NCBI GenBank assembly: GCA_914767715.1
Contig: OU612066.1
Location: forward strand, 13,831,001-13,895,000
DNA from: Membranipora membranacea
Lineage: Eukaryota > Bryozoa > Gymnolaemata > Cheilostomatida > Membraniporidae
DNA: 64,000 nucleotides
Direction of reading: 5' to 3'
Every line of letters begins with the position of its first letter. Within the stretch, counting starts at the first letter, position 1. Positions 51,190 to 63,917 of the stretch are shown here, one piece after another. The notes beneath the pieces were generated by a model that was not told the origin of the DNA, searched no databases, and saw nothing but the letters and a program-made list of their open reading frames with translations. The translations under genes were made by a program, and so were the position numbers.

Positions 51190-53531
51190 ATGCTTTTTTT
51201 CGGACAGATCAAAAAATAGATTTGCTTCTAACTAACCTCATAAGGAGGAGCAACTCCTGCTCATCTCGAATCTGCAGACCGTTTGGCTCTGCGGCTTTTC
51301 GTTCTCCGTCGGCGTTCGTTTTAATTAGGGCCACTTTTGCTATAGAAAAACATGCCAAACGGCAGCATCGAAAAATTAAATCTCTGTGGGATTCTTATCA
51401 AACTCCGACCAGTTCAAGCTCTTATTGCCCTCATTCAACACGGCGAATATTGGAATCCTCGGATTAACAGGGGGGTCACAACGCTGACTTGAAAATCCAA
51501 TAATTATACCAATGGAGGGTATCATGCTTTTTTTTCGGCCGGATCAAAAAATAGATTTGCTTTTAACTAACTACAGAAGGAGGAGCAACTCCTGCTCATC
51601 TCGAATCTGCAGACCGTTTGGCTCTGCGGCTTTTCGTTCTACGTCAGCGTCCGTTTTAATTAGGGCCACTTTTGCTATAAAAAAACATGCTAAACGGCAG
51701 CATCGAAAAATTAAATCTCTGTTGGATTCTTATCAAACTCCGACCAGTTCAAGCTCTTATTGTCCTCATTCAACACGCCGAATATTGGAATCCTCGGATT
51801 AACAGGGGGGTCACAACGCTGACTTGAAAATCCAAATATTATCCCAAGGGAGGGTATCATGGTTTTTTTTCGGACAGATCAAAAAATAGATTTGCTTCTA
51901 ACTAACCTCATAAGGAGGAGCAACTCCTGCTCATCTCGATACTGCAGACCCTTTAGCTCTGCGGCTTTTTGTTCTCCGTCAGCGTCCGTTTTAATTAGGG
52001 CCACTTTTGCTATAAAAAAACATGCCAAACGGCAGCATCGAAAAATTAAATCTGTGTTGGATTCTTATCAAACTCCGACCAGTTCAAGCTCTTATTGCCC
52101 TCATTCAACACGCCGAATATTGAAATCCTCGGATTAACAGGGGGGTCACAACGCTGACTTGAAAATCCAAAAATTATACCAATGGAGGGTATCATGCTTT
52201 TTTTTCGGCCGGATCAAAAAATAGATTTGCTTTTAACTAACCTCAGAAGGAGGAGCAACTCCTGCTCATCTCGAATATGCAGACCGTTTGGCTCTGCGGC
52301 TTTTCGTTCTCCGTCAGCGTCCGTTTTAATTAGGGCCACTTTTGCTATAAAAAAACATGCTAAACGGCAGCATCGAAAAATTAAATCTCTGTTGGATTCT
52401 TATCAAACTCCGACCAGTTCAAGCTCTTATTGTCCTCATTCAACACGCCGAATATTTGAATCCTCGGATTAACAGGGGGGTCACAACGCTGACTTGAAAA
52501 TCCAAATATTATACCAAGGGAGGGTATCATGCTTTTTTTCGGACAGATCAAAAAATAGATTTGCTTCTAACTAACCTCATAAGGAGGAGCAACTCCTGCT
52601 CATCTCGAATCTGCAGACCGTTTGGCTCTGCGGCTTTTCGTTCTCCGTCGGCGTTCGTTTTAATTAGGGCCACTTTTGCTATAGAAAAACATGCCAAACG
52701 GCAGCATCGAAAAATTAAATCTCTGTGGGATTCTTATCAAACTCCGACCAGTTCAAGCTCTTATTGCCCTCATTCAACACGGCGAATATTGGAATCCTCG
52801 GATTAACAGGGGGTCACAACGCTGACTTGAAAATCCAATAATTATACCAATGGAGGGTATCATGCTTTTTTTTCGGCCGGATCAAAAAATAGATTTGCTT
52901 TTAACTAACTACAGAAGGAGGAGCAACTCCTGCTCATCTCGAATCTGCAGACCGTTTGGCTCTGCGGCTTTTCGTTCTACGTCAGCGTCCGTTTTAATTA
53001 GGGCCACTTTTGCTATAAAAAAACATGCTAAACGGCAGCATCGAAAAATTAAATCTCTGTTGGATTCTTATCAAACTCCGACCAGTTCAAGCTCTTATTG
53101 TCCTCATTCAACACGCCGAATATTGGAATCCTCGGATTAACAGGGGGGTCACAACGCTGACTTGAAAATCCAAATATTATCCCAAGGGAGGGTATCATGG
53201 TTTTTTTTCGGACAGATCAAAAAATAGATTTGCTTCTAACTAACCTCATAAGGAGGAGCAACTCCTGCTCATCTCGATACTGCAGACCCTTTAGCTCTGC
53301 GGCTTTTTGTTCTCCGTCAGCGTCCGTTTTAATTAGGGCCACTTTTGCTATAAAAAAACATGCCAAACGGCAGCATCGAAAAATTAAATCTGTGTTGGAT
53401 TCTTATCAAACTCCGACCAGTTCAAGCTCTTATTGCCCTCATTCAACACGCCGAATATTGAAATCCTCGGATTAACAGGGGGGTCACAACGCTGACTTGA
53501 AAATCCAAAAATTATACCAAGGGAGGGTATC
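51190..53531 (+). repeat. Four-monomer HOR (1338-1340 bp)
   Basis: Cycle of T7/GGAC type (51190, 52529), ACTACAGAAGG type (51524, 52862), ATGGTTTTTTTTCGG type (51859, 53197) and CTCAGAAGG type (52194). The same cycle is embedded at 44831-46170 and 49517-50856, and reappears at 59564-61572. Unit 52529 has a five-G run near 52808, making that turn 1338 bp. Confidence 0.88.
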
Positions 53532-55208
53532 ATGCTCTTTTTTCGGCCAGATCAAAAAATAGATTTGCTTCTAACTAACCTCATAAGGAGGAGCAACTCC
53601 TGCTCATCTCGAATCTGCAGACCGTTTGGCTCTGCGGCTTTTCGTTCTCCGTCGGCGTTCGTTTTAATTAGGGCCACTTTTGCTATAGAAAAACATGCCA
53701 AACGGCAGCATCGAAAAATTAAATCTCTGTTGGATTTTTATCAAACTCCGATCAGTTCAAGCTCTTATTGTCCTCATTCAACACGCCGAATATTTGAATC
53801 CTCGGATTAACAGGGGGGTCACAACGCTGACTTGAAAATCCAAATATTATACCAAGGGAGGGTATCATGCTTTTTTTTCGGCCAGATCAAAAAATAGATT
53901 TGCTTCTAACTAACCTCATAAGGAGGAGCAACTCCTGCTCATCTCGAATCTGCAGACCGTTTGGCTCTGCGGCTTTTCGTTCTCCGTCGGCGTTCGTTTT
54001 AATTAGGGCCGCTTTTGCTATAGAAACACATGCCAAACGGCAGCATCGAAAAATTAAATCTCTGTTGGATTCTTATCAAACTCCGACCAGTTCAAGCTCT
54101 TACTGCCCTCATTCAACACGCCGAATATTTGAATCCTCGGATTAACAGGGGGGTCACAACGCTGACTTGAAAATCAAAAAAATTATACCAAGGGAGGGTA
54201 TCATGCTTTTTTTTCGGCCAGATCAAAAAATAGATTTGCTTCTAACTAACCTCATAAGGAGGAGCAACTCCTGCTCATCTCGAATCTGCAGACCGTTTGG
54301 CTCTGCGGCTTTTCGTTCTCCGTCAGCGTCCGTTTTAATTAGGGCCACTTTTGCTATAAAAAAACATGCCAAACAGCAGCATCGAAAAATTAACTCTCTG
54401 TTGGATTCTTATCAAACTCTGACCAGTTCAAGCTCTTATTGCCCTCATTCAACACGCCGAATATTGGAATCCTCGGATTAACAGGGGGGTCACAACGCTG
54501 ACTTGAAAATCCAAAAATTATACCAAGGGAGGGTGTCATGCTTTTTTTTCGGCCAGATCAAAAAATAGATTTGCTTCTAACTAACCTCATAAGGAGGAGC
54601 AACTCCTGCTCATCTCGAAACTGCAGACTGTTTGGCTCTGCGGCTTTTCGTTCTCCGTCAGCGTCCGTTTTAATTAGGGCAACTTTTGCTATAAAAAAAA
54701 CATGCCAAACGGCAGCATCGAAAAATTAAATCTCTGTTGGATTCTTATCAAACTCCGACCAGTTCAAGCTCTTATTGCCCTCATTCAACACGCCGAATAT
54801 TGGAATCCTTGGATTAACAGGGGGGTCACAACGCTGACTTGAAAATCCAAAAATTATACCAAGGGAGGGTATCATGCTTTTTTTTTGGCCAGATCAAAAA
54901 ATAGATTTGCTTCTAACTAACCTCATAAGGAGGAGCAACTCCTGCTCATCTCGAATCTGCAGACCGTTTGGCTCTGCGGCTTTTCGTTCTCCGTCGGCGT
55001 TCGTTTTAATTAGGGCCACTTTTGCTATAGAAAAACATGCCAAACGGCAGCATCGAAAAATTAAATCTCTGTTGGATTCTTATCAAACTCCGACCAGTTC
55101 AAGCTCTTATTGCCCTCATTCAACACGGCGAATATTGGAATCCTCGGATTAACAGGGGGGTCACAACGCTGACTTGAAAATCCAAAAATTATACCAAGGG
55201 AGGGTATC
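53532..55208 (+). repeat. Mosaic stretch with copies of the 30.8-32.1 kb monomers
   Basis: Monomer 53532 (GGATTTTTATC, CTCCGATCAG) recurs at 61907 and 62912. Monomer 53867 switches to the 30764 type on its right (CTTACTGCCC, ATCAAAAAAATTATACC). Monomers 54203 and 54538 match 31100 and the 31435/31771 pair at offset 23103. Monomer 54874 begins with the T9 of 32107 and then becomes the TATAGAAAAAC type. Confidence 0.8.
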
Positions 55209-57219
55209 ATGCTTTTTTTTCGGCCAGATCAAAAAATATCTTTGCTTTTAACCAACCTCATAAGGAGGAGCAACTCCTGCTCATCTCGAATCTGCAGAAC
55301 GTTTGGCTCCGCGGCTTTTCGTTCTCCGTCAGCGTCCGTTTTAATTAGGGCCACTTTTGCTATAAAAAAACATGCCAAACAGCAGCATCGAAAAATTAAA
55401 TCTCTGTTGGATTCTTATCAAACTCCGACCAGTTCAAGCTCTTATTGCCCTCATTCAACACGCCGAATATTGGAATCCTCGGATTAACAGGGGGGTCACA
55501 ACGCTGACTTGAAAATCTAAAAATTATACCAAGGGAGGGTGTCATGCTTTTTTTTCGGCCAGATCAAAAAATAGATTTGCTTCTAACTAACCTCATAAGG
55601 AGGAGCAACTCCTGCTCATCTCGAATCTGCAGACTGTTTGGCTCTGCGGCTTTTCGTTCCCCGTCAGCGTCCGCTTTAATTAGGGCCACTTTTGCTATAA
55701 AAAAACATGCCAAATGCAGCATCGAAAAATTGAATCTCTGTTGGATTCTTATCAAACTAAGACCAGTTCAAGCTCTTATTGCCCTCATTCAACACGCCGA
55801 ATATTGCAATCCTCGGATTAACAGGGGGGTCACAACGCTGACTTGAAAATCAAAAAATTATACCAAGGGAGGGTATCATGCTTTTTTTTCGGCCAGATCA
55901 AAAAATAGATTTGCTTCTAACTAACCTCATAAGGAGGAGCAACTCCTGCTCATCTCGAATCTGCAGACCGTTTGGCTCTGCGGCTTTTCGTTCTCCGCCA
56001 GCGTCCGTTTGAATTAGGGCCACTTTTGCTATAAAAAAAACATGCCAAACGGCAGCATCGAAAAATTAAATCTCTGTTGGATTCTTATCAAACTCCGACC
56101 AGTTCAAGCTCTTATTGCCCTCATTCAACACGCCGAATATTTGAATCCTCGGATTAACAGGGGGGTCACAACGCTGACTTGAAAATCCAAAAATTATACC
56201 AAGGGAGGGTATCATGCTTTTTTTTCGGCCAGACCAAAAAATAGATTTGCTTCTAACTAACCTCATAAGGAGGAGCAACTCCTGCTCATCTCGAATCTGC
56301 AGATCGTTTGGCTCTGCGGCTTTTCGTTCTCCGTCAGCGTCCGTTTTAATTAGGGCCACTTTTGCTATACAAAAACATGCCAAACGCCAGCATCGAAAAA
56401 TTAAATCTCTGTTGGATTCTTATCTAACTCCGACCAGTTCAAGCTCTTATTGCCGTCATTCAACACGCTGAATATTAAAATCCTTGCATTAACAGGGGGG
56501 TCACAACGCTGACTTGAAAATCCAAAAATTATACCAAGGGAGGGTATCATGCTTTTTTTTCGGCCAGATCAAAAAATATCTTTGCTTCTAACCAACCTCA
56601 TAAGGAGGAGCAACTCCTGCTCATCTCGAATCTGCAGAACGTTTGGCTCCGCGGCTTTTCGTTCTCCGTCAGCGTCCGTTTTAATTAGGGCCACTTTTGC
56701 TATAAAAAAACATGCCAAACAGCAGCATCGAAAAATTAAATCTCTGTTGGATTCTTATCAAACTCCGACCAGTTCAAGCTCTTATTGCCCTCATTCAACA
56801 CGCCGAATATTGGAATCCTCGGATTAACAGGGGGGTCACAACGCTGACTTGAAAATCTAAAAATTATACCAAGGGAGGGTGTCATGCTTTTTTTTCGGCC
56901 AGATCAAAAAATAGATTTGCTTCTAACTAACCTCATAAGGAGGAGCAACTCCTGCTCATCTCGAATCTGCAGACCGTTTGGCTCTGCGGCTTTTCGTTCT
57001 CCGCCAGCGTCCGTTTGAATTAGGGCCACTTTTGCTATAAAAAATACATGCCAAACGGCAGCATCGAAAAATTAAATCTCTGTTGGATTCTTATCAAACT
57101 CCGACCAGTTCAAGCTCTTATTGCCCTCATTCAACACGCCGAATATTTGAATCCTCGGATTAACAGGGGGGTCACAACGCTGACTTGAAAATCCAAAAAT
57201 TATACCAAGGGAGGGTATC
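55209..57219 (+). repeat. Four-monomer HOR followed by a three-monomer contracted copy
   Basis: Units 55209, 55544, 55878, 56214 are followed by 56549, 56884, and then 57220 of the 56214 type. Unit 56549 equals 55209 (GCAGAACGTTTGGCTCCGCGG). Unit 56884 has the GTCATG start of 55544 but the CCGCCAGCG/GTTTGAATT body of 55878, so one monomer was lost through an exchange inside it. Its A tract reads AAAAAATACATG. Confidence 0.85.
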
Positions 57220-60200
57220 ATGCTTTTTTTTCGGCCAGACCAAAAAATAGATTTGCTTCTAACTAACCTCATAAGGAGGAGCAACTCCTGCTCATCTCGA
57301 ATCTGCAGATCGTTTGGCTCTGCGGCTTTTCGTTCTCCGTCAGAGTCCGTTTTAATTAGGGCCACTTTTGCTATACAAAAACATGCCAAACGCCAGCATC
57401 GAAAAATTAAATCTCTGTTGGATTCTTATCTAACTCCGACCAGTTCAAGCTCTTATTGCCGTCATTCAACACGCTGAATATTAAAATCCTTGGATTAACA
57501 GGGGGGTCACAACGCTAACTTGAAAATCCAAAAATTATACCAAGGGAGGGTATCATGCTTTTTTTTCGGCCAGATCAAAAAATAGATTTGCTTCTAACTA
57601 ACCTCATAAGGAGGAGCAACTCCTGCTCATCTCGAATCTGCAGACCGTTTGGCTCTGTGGCTTTTCGTTCTCCGTCGGCGTTCGTTTTAATTAGGGCCAC
57701 TTTTGCTATTAAAAAACATGCCAAACGGCAGCATCGAAAAATTAAATCTCTGTTGGATTCTTATCAAACTCCGACCAGTTCAAGCTCTTATTGCCCTCAT
57801 TCAACACGGCGAATATTGGAATCCTCGGATTAACAGGGGGGTCACAACGCTGACTTGAAAATCCAAAAATTATATCAAGGGAGGGTATCATGCTTTTTTT
57901 TCGGCCAGATCAAAAAATATCTTTGCTTCTAACTAACCTCATAAGGAGGAGCAACTCCTGCTCATCTCGAATCTGCAGACCGTTTGGCTCTGCGGCTTTT
58001 TGTTCTCCGTCAGCGTCCGTTTTAATTAGGGCCACTTTTGCTATAAAAAAACATGCAAAACGGCAGCATCGAAAAATTAAATCTCTGTTGGATTCTTATC
58101 AAACTCCGACCAGTTCAAGCTCTTATTGCCCTCATTCAACACGCCGAATATTGGAATCCTCGGATTAACAGGGGGGTCACAACGCTGACTTGAAAATCCA
58201 AAAATTATACCAATGGAGGGTATCATGCTTTTTTTTCGGCCGGATCAAAAAATAGATTTGCTTTTAACTAACCTCAGAAGGAGGAGCAACTCCTGCTCAT
58301 CTCGAATATGCAGACCGTTTGGCTCTGCGGCTTTTCGTTCTCCGTCAGCGTCCGTTTTAATTAGGGCCACTTTTGCTATAAAAAAACATGCTAAACGGCA
58401 GCATCGAAAAATTAAATCTCTGTTGGATTCTTATCAAACTCCGACCAGTTCAAGCTCTTATTGTCCTCATTCAACACGCCGAATATTTGAATCCTCGGAT
58501 TAACAGGGGGGTCACAACGCTGACTTGAAAATCCAAATATTATACCAAGGGAGGGTATCATGCTTTTTTTCGGACAGATCAAAAAATAGATTTGCTTCTA
58601 ACTAACCTCATAGGGAGGAGCAACTCCTGCTCATCTCGAATCTGCAGACCGTTTGGCTCTGCGGCTTTTCGTTCTCCGTCGGCGTTCGTTTTAATTAGGG
58701 CCACTTTTGCTATAGAAAAACATGCCAAACGGCAGCATCGAAAAATTAAATCTCTGTGGGATTCTTATCAAACTCCGACCAGTTCAAGCTCTTATTGCCC
58801 TCATTCAACACGGCGAATATTGGAATCCTCGGATTAACAGGGGGGTCACAACGCTGACTTGAAAATCCAATAATTATACCAATGGAGGGTATCATGCTTT
58901 TTTTTCGGCCGGATCAAAAAATAGATTTGCTTTTAACTAACTACAGAAGGAGGAGCAACTCCTGCTCATCTCGAATCTGCAGACCGTTTGGCTCTGCGGC
59001 TTTTCGTTCTACGTCAGCGTCCGTTTTAATTAGGGCCACTTTTGCTATAAAAAAACATGCTAAACGGCAGCATCGAAAAATTAAATCTCTGTTGGATTCT
59101 TATCAAACTCCGACCAGTTCAAGCTCTTATTGCCCTCATTCAACACGCAGAATATTGGAATCCTCGGATTAACAGGGGGGTCACAACGCTGACTTGAAAA
59201 TCCAAAAAATATACCAAGGGAGGGTATCACGCTTTTTTTTCGACCGGATCAAAAAATAGATTTGCTTTTAACTAACCTCAGAAGGAGGAGCAACTCCTGC
59301 TCATCTCGAATATGCAGACCGTTTGGCTCTGCGGCTTTTCGTTCTCCGTCAGCGTCCGTTTTAATTAGGGCCACTTTTGCTATAAAAAAACATGCTAAAC
59401 GGCAGCATCGAAAAATTAAATCTCTGTTGGATTCTTATCAAACTCCGACCAGTTCAAGCTCTTATTGTCCTCATTCAACACGCCGAATATTTGAATCCTC
59501 GGATTAACAGGGGGGTCACAACGCTGACTTGAAAATCCAAATATTATACCAAGGGAGGGTATCATGCTTTTTTTCGGACAGATCAAAAAATAGATTTGTT
59601 TCTAACTAACCTCATAAGGAGGAGCAACTCCTGCTCATCTCGAATCTGCAGACCGTTTGGCTCTGCGGCTTTTCGTTCTCCGTCGGCGTTCGTTTTAATT
59701 AGGGCCACTTTTGCTATAGAAAAACATGCCAAACGGCAGCATCGAAAAATTAAATCTCTGTGGGATTCTTATCAAACTCCGACCAGTTCAAGCTCTTATT
59801 GCCCTCATTCAACACGGCGAATATTGGAATCCTCGGATTAACAGGGGGGTCACAACGCTGACTTGAAAATCCAATAATTATACCAATGGAGGGTATCATG
59901 CTTTTTTTTCGGCCGGATCAAAAAATAGATTTGCTTTTAACTAACTACAGAAGGAGGAGCAACTCCTGCTCATCTCGAATCTGCAGACCGTTTGGCTCTG
60001 CGGCTTTTCGTTCTACGTCAGCGTCCGTTTTAATTAGGGCCACTTTTGCTATAAAAAAACATGCTAAACGGCAGCATCGAAAAATTAAATCTCTGTTGGA
60101 TTCTTATCAAACTCCGACCAGTTCAAGCTCTTATTGTCCTCATTCAACACGCCGAATATTGGAATCCTCGGATTAACAGGGGGGTCACAACGCTGACTTG

Positions 60201-61236
60201 AAAATCCAAATATTATCCCAAGGGAGGGTATCATGGTTTTTTTACGGACAGATCAAAAAATAGATTTGCTTCTAACTAACCTCATAAGGAGGAGCAACTC
60301 CTGCTCATCTCGATACTGCAGACCCTTTAGCTCTGCGGCTTTTTGTTCTCCGTCAGCGTCCGTTTTAATTAGGGCCACTTTTGCTATAAAAAAACATGCC
60401 AAACGGCAGCATCGAAAAATTAAATCTGTGTTGGATTCTTATCAAACTCCGACCAGTTCAAGCTCTTATTGCCCTCATTCAACACGCCGAATATTGAAAT
60501 CCTCGGATTAACAGGGGGGTCACAACGCTGACTTGAAAATCCAAAAATTATACCAATGGAGGGTATCATGCTTTTTTTTCGGCCGGATCAAAAAATAGAT
60601 TTGCTTTTAACTAACCTCAGAAGGAGGAGCAACTCCTGCTCATCTCGAATATGCAGACCGTTTGGCTCTGCGGCTTTTCGTTCTCCGTCAGCGTCCGTTT
60701 TAATTAGGGCCACTTTTGCTATAAAAAAACATGCTAAACGGCAGCATCGAAAAATTAAATCTCTGTTGGATTCTTATCAAACTCCGACCAGTTCAAGCTC
60801 TTATTGTCCTCATTCAACACGCCGAATATTTGAATCCTCGGATTAACAGGGGGGTCACAACGCTGACTTGAAAATCCAAATATTATACCAAGGGAGGGTA
60901 TCATGCTTTTTTTCGGACAGATCAAAAAATAGATTTGCTTCTAACTAACCTCATAAGGAGGAGCAACTCCTGCTCATCTCGAATCTGCAGACCGTTTGGC
61001 TCTGCGGCTTTTCGTTCTCCGTCGGCGTTCGTTTTAATTAGGGCCACTTTTGCTATAGAAAAACATGCCAAACGGCAGCATCGAAAAATTAAATCTCTGT
61101 GGGATTCTTATCAAACTCCGACCAGTTCAAGCTCTTATTGCCCTCATTCAACACGGCGAATATTGGAATCCTCGGATTAACAGGGGGGTCACAACGCTGA
61201 CTTGAAAATCCAATAATTATACCAATGGAGGGTATC
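57220..61236 (+). repeat. Segmental copy of 47173-51189 (12 monomers)
   Basis: Offset 10047 bp (30 monomers), with the same order of types. Private changes: CATAGGGAGG at 58612, ATCACGC replacing the unit ATG at 59229, TTTGTTTC at 59597 and TTTTTTTACGG near 60240. In the last unit (60903) the right half follows 46170/51190-like GGGATTCTTATC rather than 50856, so the boundary lies inside it. Confidence 0.88.
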
Positions 61237-63246
61237 ATGCTTTTTTTTCGGCCGGATCAAAAAATAGATTTGCTTTTAACTAACTACAGAAGGAGGAGCA
61301 ACTCCTGCTCATCTCGAATCTGCAGACCGTTTGGCTCTGCGGCTTTTCGTTCTACGTCAGCGTCCGTTTTAATTAGGGCCACTTTTGCTATAAAAAAACA
61401 TGCTAAACGGCAGCATCGAAAAATTAAATCTCTGTTGGATTCTTATCAAACTCCGACCAGTTCAAGCTCTTATTGTCCTCATTCAACACGCCGAATATTG
61501 GAATCCTCGGATTAACAGGGGGGTCACAACGCTGACTTGAAAATCCAAATATTATCCCAAGGGAGGGTATCATGGTTTTTTTTCGGACAGATCAAAAAAT
61601 AGATTTGCTTCTAACTAACCTCATAAGGAGGAGCAACTCCTGCTCATCTCGATACTGCAGACCCTTTAGCTCTGCGGCTTTTTGTTCTCCGTCAGCGTCC
61701 GTTTTAATTAGGGCCACTTTTGCTATAAAAAAACATGCCAAACGGCAGCATCGAAAAATTAAATCTGTGTTGGATTCTTATCAAACTCCGACCAGTTCAA
61801 GCTCTTATTGCCCTCATTCAACACGCCGAATATTGAAATCCTCGGATTAACAGGGGGGTCACAACGCTGACTTGAAAATCCAAAAATTATACCAAGGGAG
61901 GGTATCATGCTTTTTTTTCGGCCAGATCAAAAAATAGATTTGCTTCTAACTAACCTCATAAGGAGGAGCAACTCCTGCTCATCTCGAATCTGCAGACCGT
62001 TTGGCTCTGCGGCTTTTCGTTCTCCGTCGGCGTTCGTTTTAATTAGGGCCACTTTTGCTATAGAAAAACATGCCAAACGGCAGCATCGAAAAATTAAATC
62101 TCTGTTGGATTTTTATCAAACTCCGATCAGTTCAAGCTCTTATTGTCCTCATTCAACACGCCGAATATTTGAATCCTCGGATTAACAGGGGGGTCACAAC
62201 GCTGACTTGAAAATCCAAATATTATACCAAGGGAGGGTATCATGCTTTTTTTTCGGCCAGATCAAAAAATAGATTTGCTTCTAACTAACCTCATAAGGAG
62301 GAGCAACTCCTGCTCATCTCGAATCTGCAGACCGTTTGGCTCTGCGGCTTTTCGTTCTCCGTCGGCGTTCGTTTTAATTAGGGCCACTTTTGCTATAGAA
62401 AAACATGCCAAACGGCGGCATCGAAAAATTAAATCTCTGTTGGAGTCTTATCAAACTCCGACCAGTTCAAGCTCTTATTGTCCCCATTCAACACGCCGAA
62501 TATTGGAATCCTCGGATTAACAGGGGGGTCACAACGCTGACTTGAAAATCCAAATATTATCCCAAGGGAGGGTATCATGGTTTTTTTTAGGACAGATCAA
62601 AAAATAGATTTGCTTCTAACTAACCTCATAAGGAGGAGCAACTCCTGCTCATCTCGATACTGCAGACCCTTTAGCTCTGCGGCTTTTTGTTCTCCGTCAG
62701 CGTCCGTTTTAATTAGGGCCACTTTTGCTATAAAAAAACATGCCAAACGGCAGCATCGAAAAATTAAATCTGTGTTGGATTCTTATCAAACTCCGACCAG
62801 TTCAAGCTCTTATTGCCCTCATTCAACACGCCGAATATTGAAATCCTCGGATTAACAGGGGGGTCACAACGCTGACTTGAAAATCCAAAAATTATCCCAA
62901 GGGAGGGTATCATGCTTTTTTTTCGGCCAGATCAAAAAATAGATTTGCTTCTAACTAACCTCATAAGGAGGAGCAACTCCTGCTCATCTCGAATCTGCAG
63001 ACCGTTTGGCTCTGCGGCTTTTCGTTCTCCGTCGGCGTTCGTTTTAATTAGGGCCACTTTTGCTATAGAAAAACATGCCAAACGGCAGCATCGAAAAATT
63101 AAATCTCTGTTGGATTTTTATCAAACTCCGATCAGTTCAAGCTCTTATTGTCCTCATTCAACACGCCGAATATTTGAATCCTCGGATTAACAGGGGGGTC
63201 ACAACGCTGACTTGAAAATCCAAATATTATACCAAGGGAGGGTATC
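61237..63246 (+). repeat. Switch from four- to three-monomer HOR (1005 bp)
   Basis: After 61237 (ACTACAGAAGG) and 61572 (ATGGTTTTTTTTCGG), units 61907, 62242 and 62577 form a trimer. It restarts at 62912, which shares GGATTTTTATC and CTCCGATCAG with 61907. The CTCAGAAGG monomer of the four-monomer cycle is absent. Unit 62577 has TTTTTTTTAGG instead of TTTTTTTTCGG. Confidence 0.8.
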
Positions 63247-63917
63247 ATGCTTTTTTTTCGGCCAGATCAAAAAATAGATTTGCTTCTAACTAACCTCATA
63301 AGGAGGAGCAACTCCTGCTCATCTCGAATCTGCAGACCGTTTGGCTCTGCGGCTTTTCGTTCTCCGCCAGCGTCCGTTTGAATTAGGGCCACTTTTGCTA
63401 TAAAAAAAACATGCCAAACGGCAGCATCGAAAAATTAAATCTCTGTTGGATTCTTATCAAACTCCGACCAGTTCAAGCTCTTATTGCCCTCATTCAACAC
63501 GCCGAATATTTGAATCCTCGGATTAACAGGGGGGTCACAACGCTGACTTGAAAATCCAAAAATTATACCAAGGGAGGGTATCATGATTTTTTTTCGGCCA
63601 GACCAAAAAATAGATTTGCTTCTAACTAACCTCATAAGGAGGAGCAACTCCTGCTCATCTCGAATCTTCAGATCGTTTGGCTCTGCGGCTTTTCGTTCTC
63701 CGTCAGCGTCCGTTTTAATTAGGGCCACTTTTGCTATACAAAAACATGCCAAACGCCAGCATCGAAAAATTAAATCTCTGTTGGATTCTTATCTAACTCC
63801 GACCAGTTCAAGCTCTTATTGCCGTCATTCAACACGCTGAATATTAAAATCCTTGGATTAACAGGGGGGTCACAACGCTAACTTGAAAATCCAAAAATTA
63901 TACCAAGGGAGGGTATC
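63247..63917 (+). repeat. Monomer pair related to 56884/57220
   Basis: Unit 63247 is the CCGCCAGCG/GTTTGAATT A8 type and 63583 the GGCCAGACC/TATACAAAA type, in the same order as 55878/56214 and 56884/57220. Unit 63583 has ATGATTTTTTTTCGG and has lost the PstI site (CTTCAG). Confidence 0.85.

Noticed and set aside
292-63840. Tandem small protein genes with Shine-Dalgarno-like sites (prokaryotic interpretation)
   Set aside because: About 190 tandem units with HOR structure are not a known prokaryotic arrangement. Stops and frameshifts are freely inherited and no partner gene or promoter is visible.
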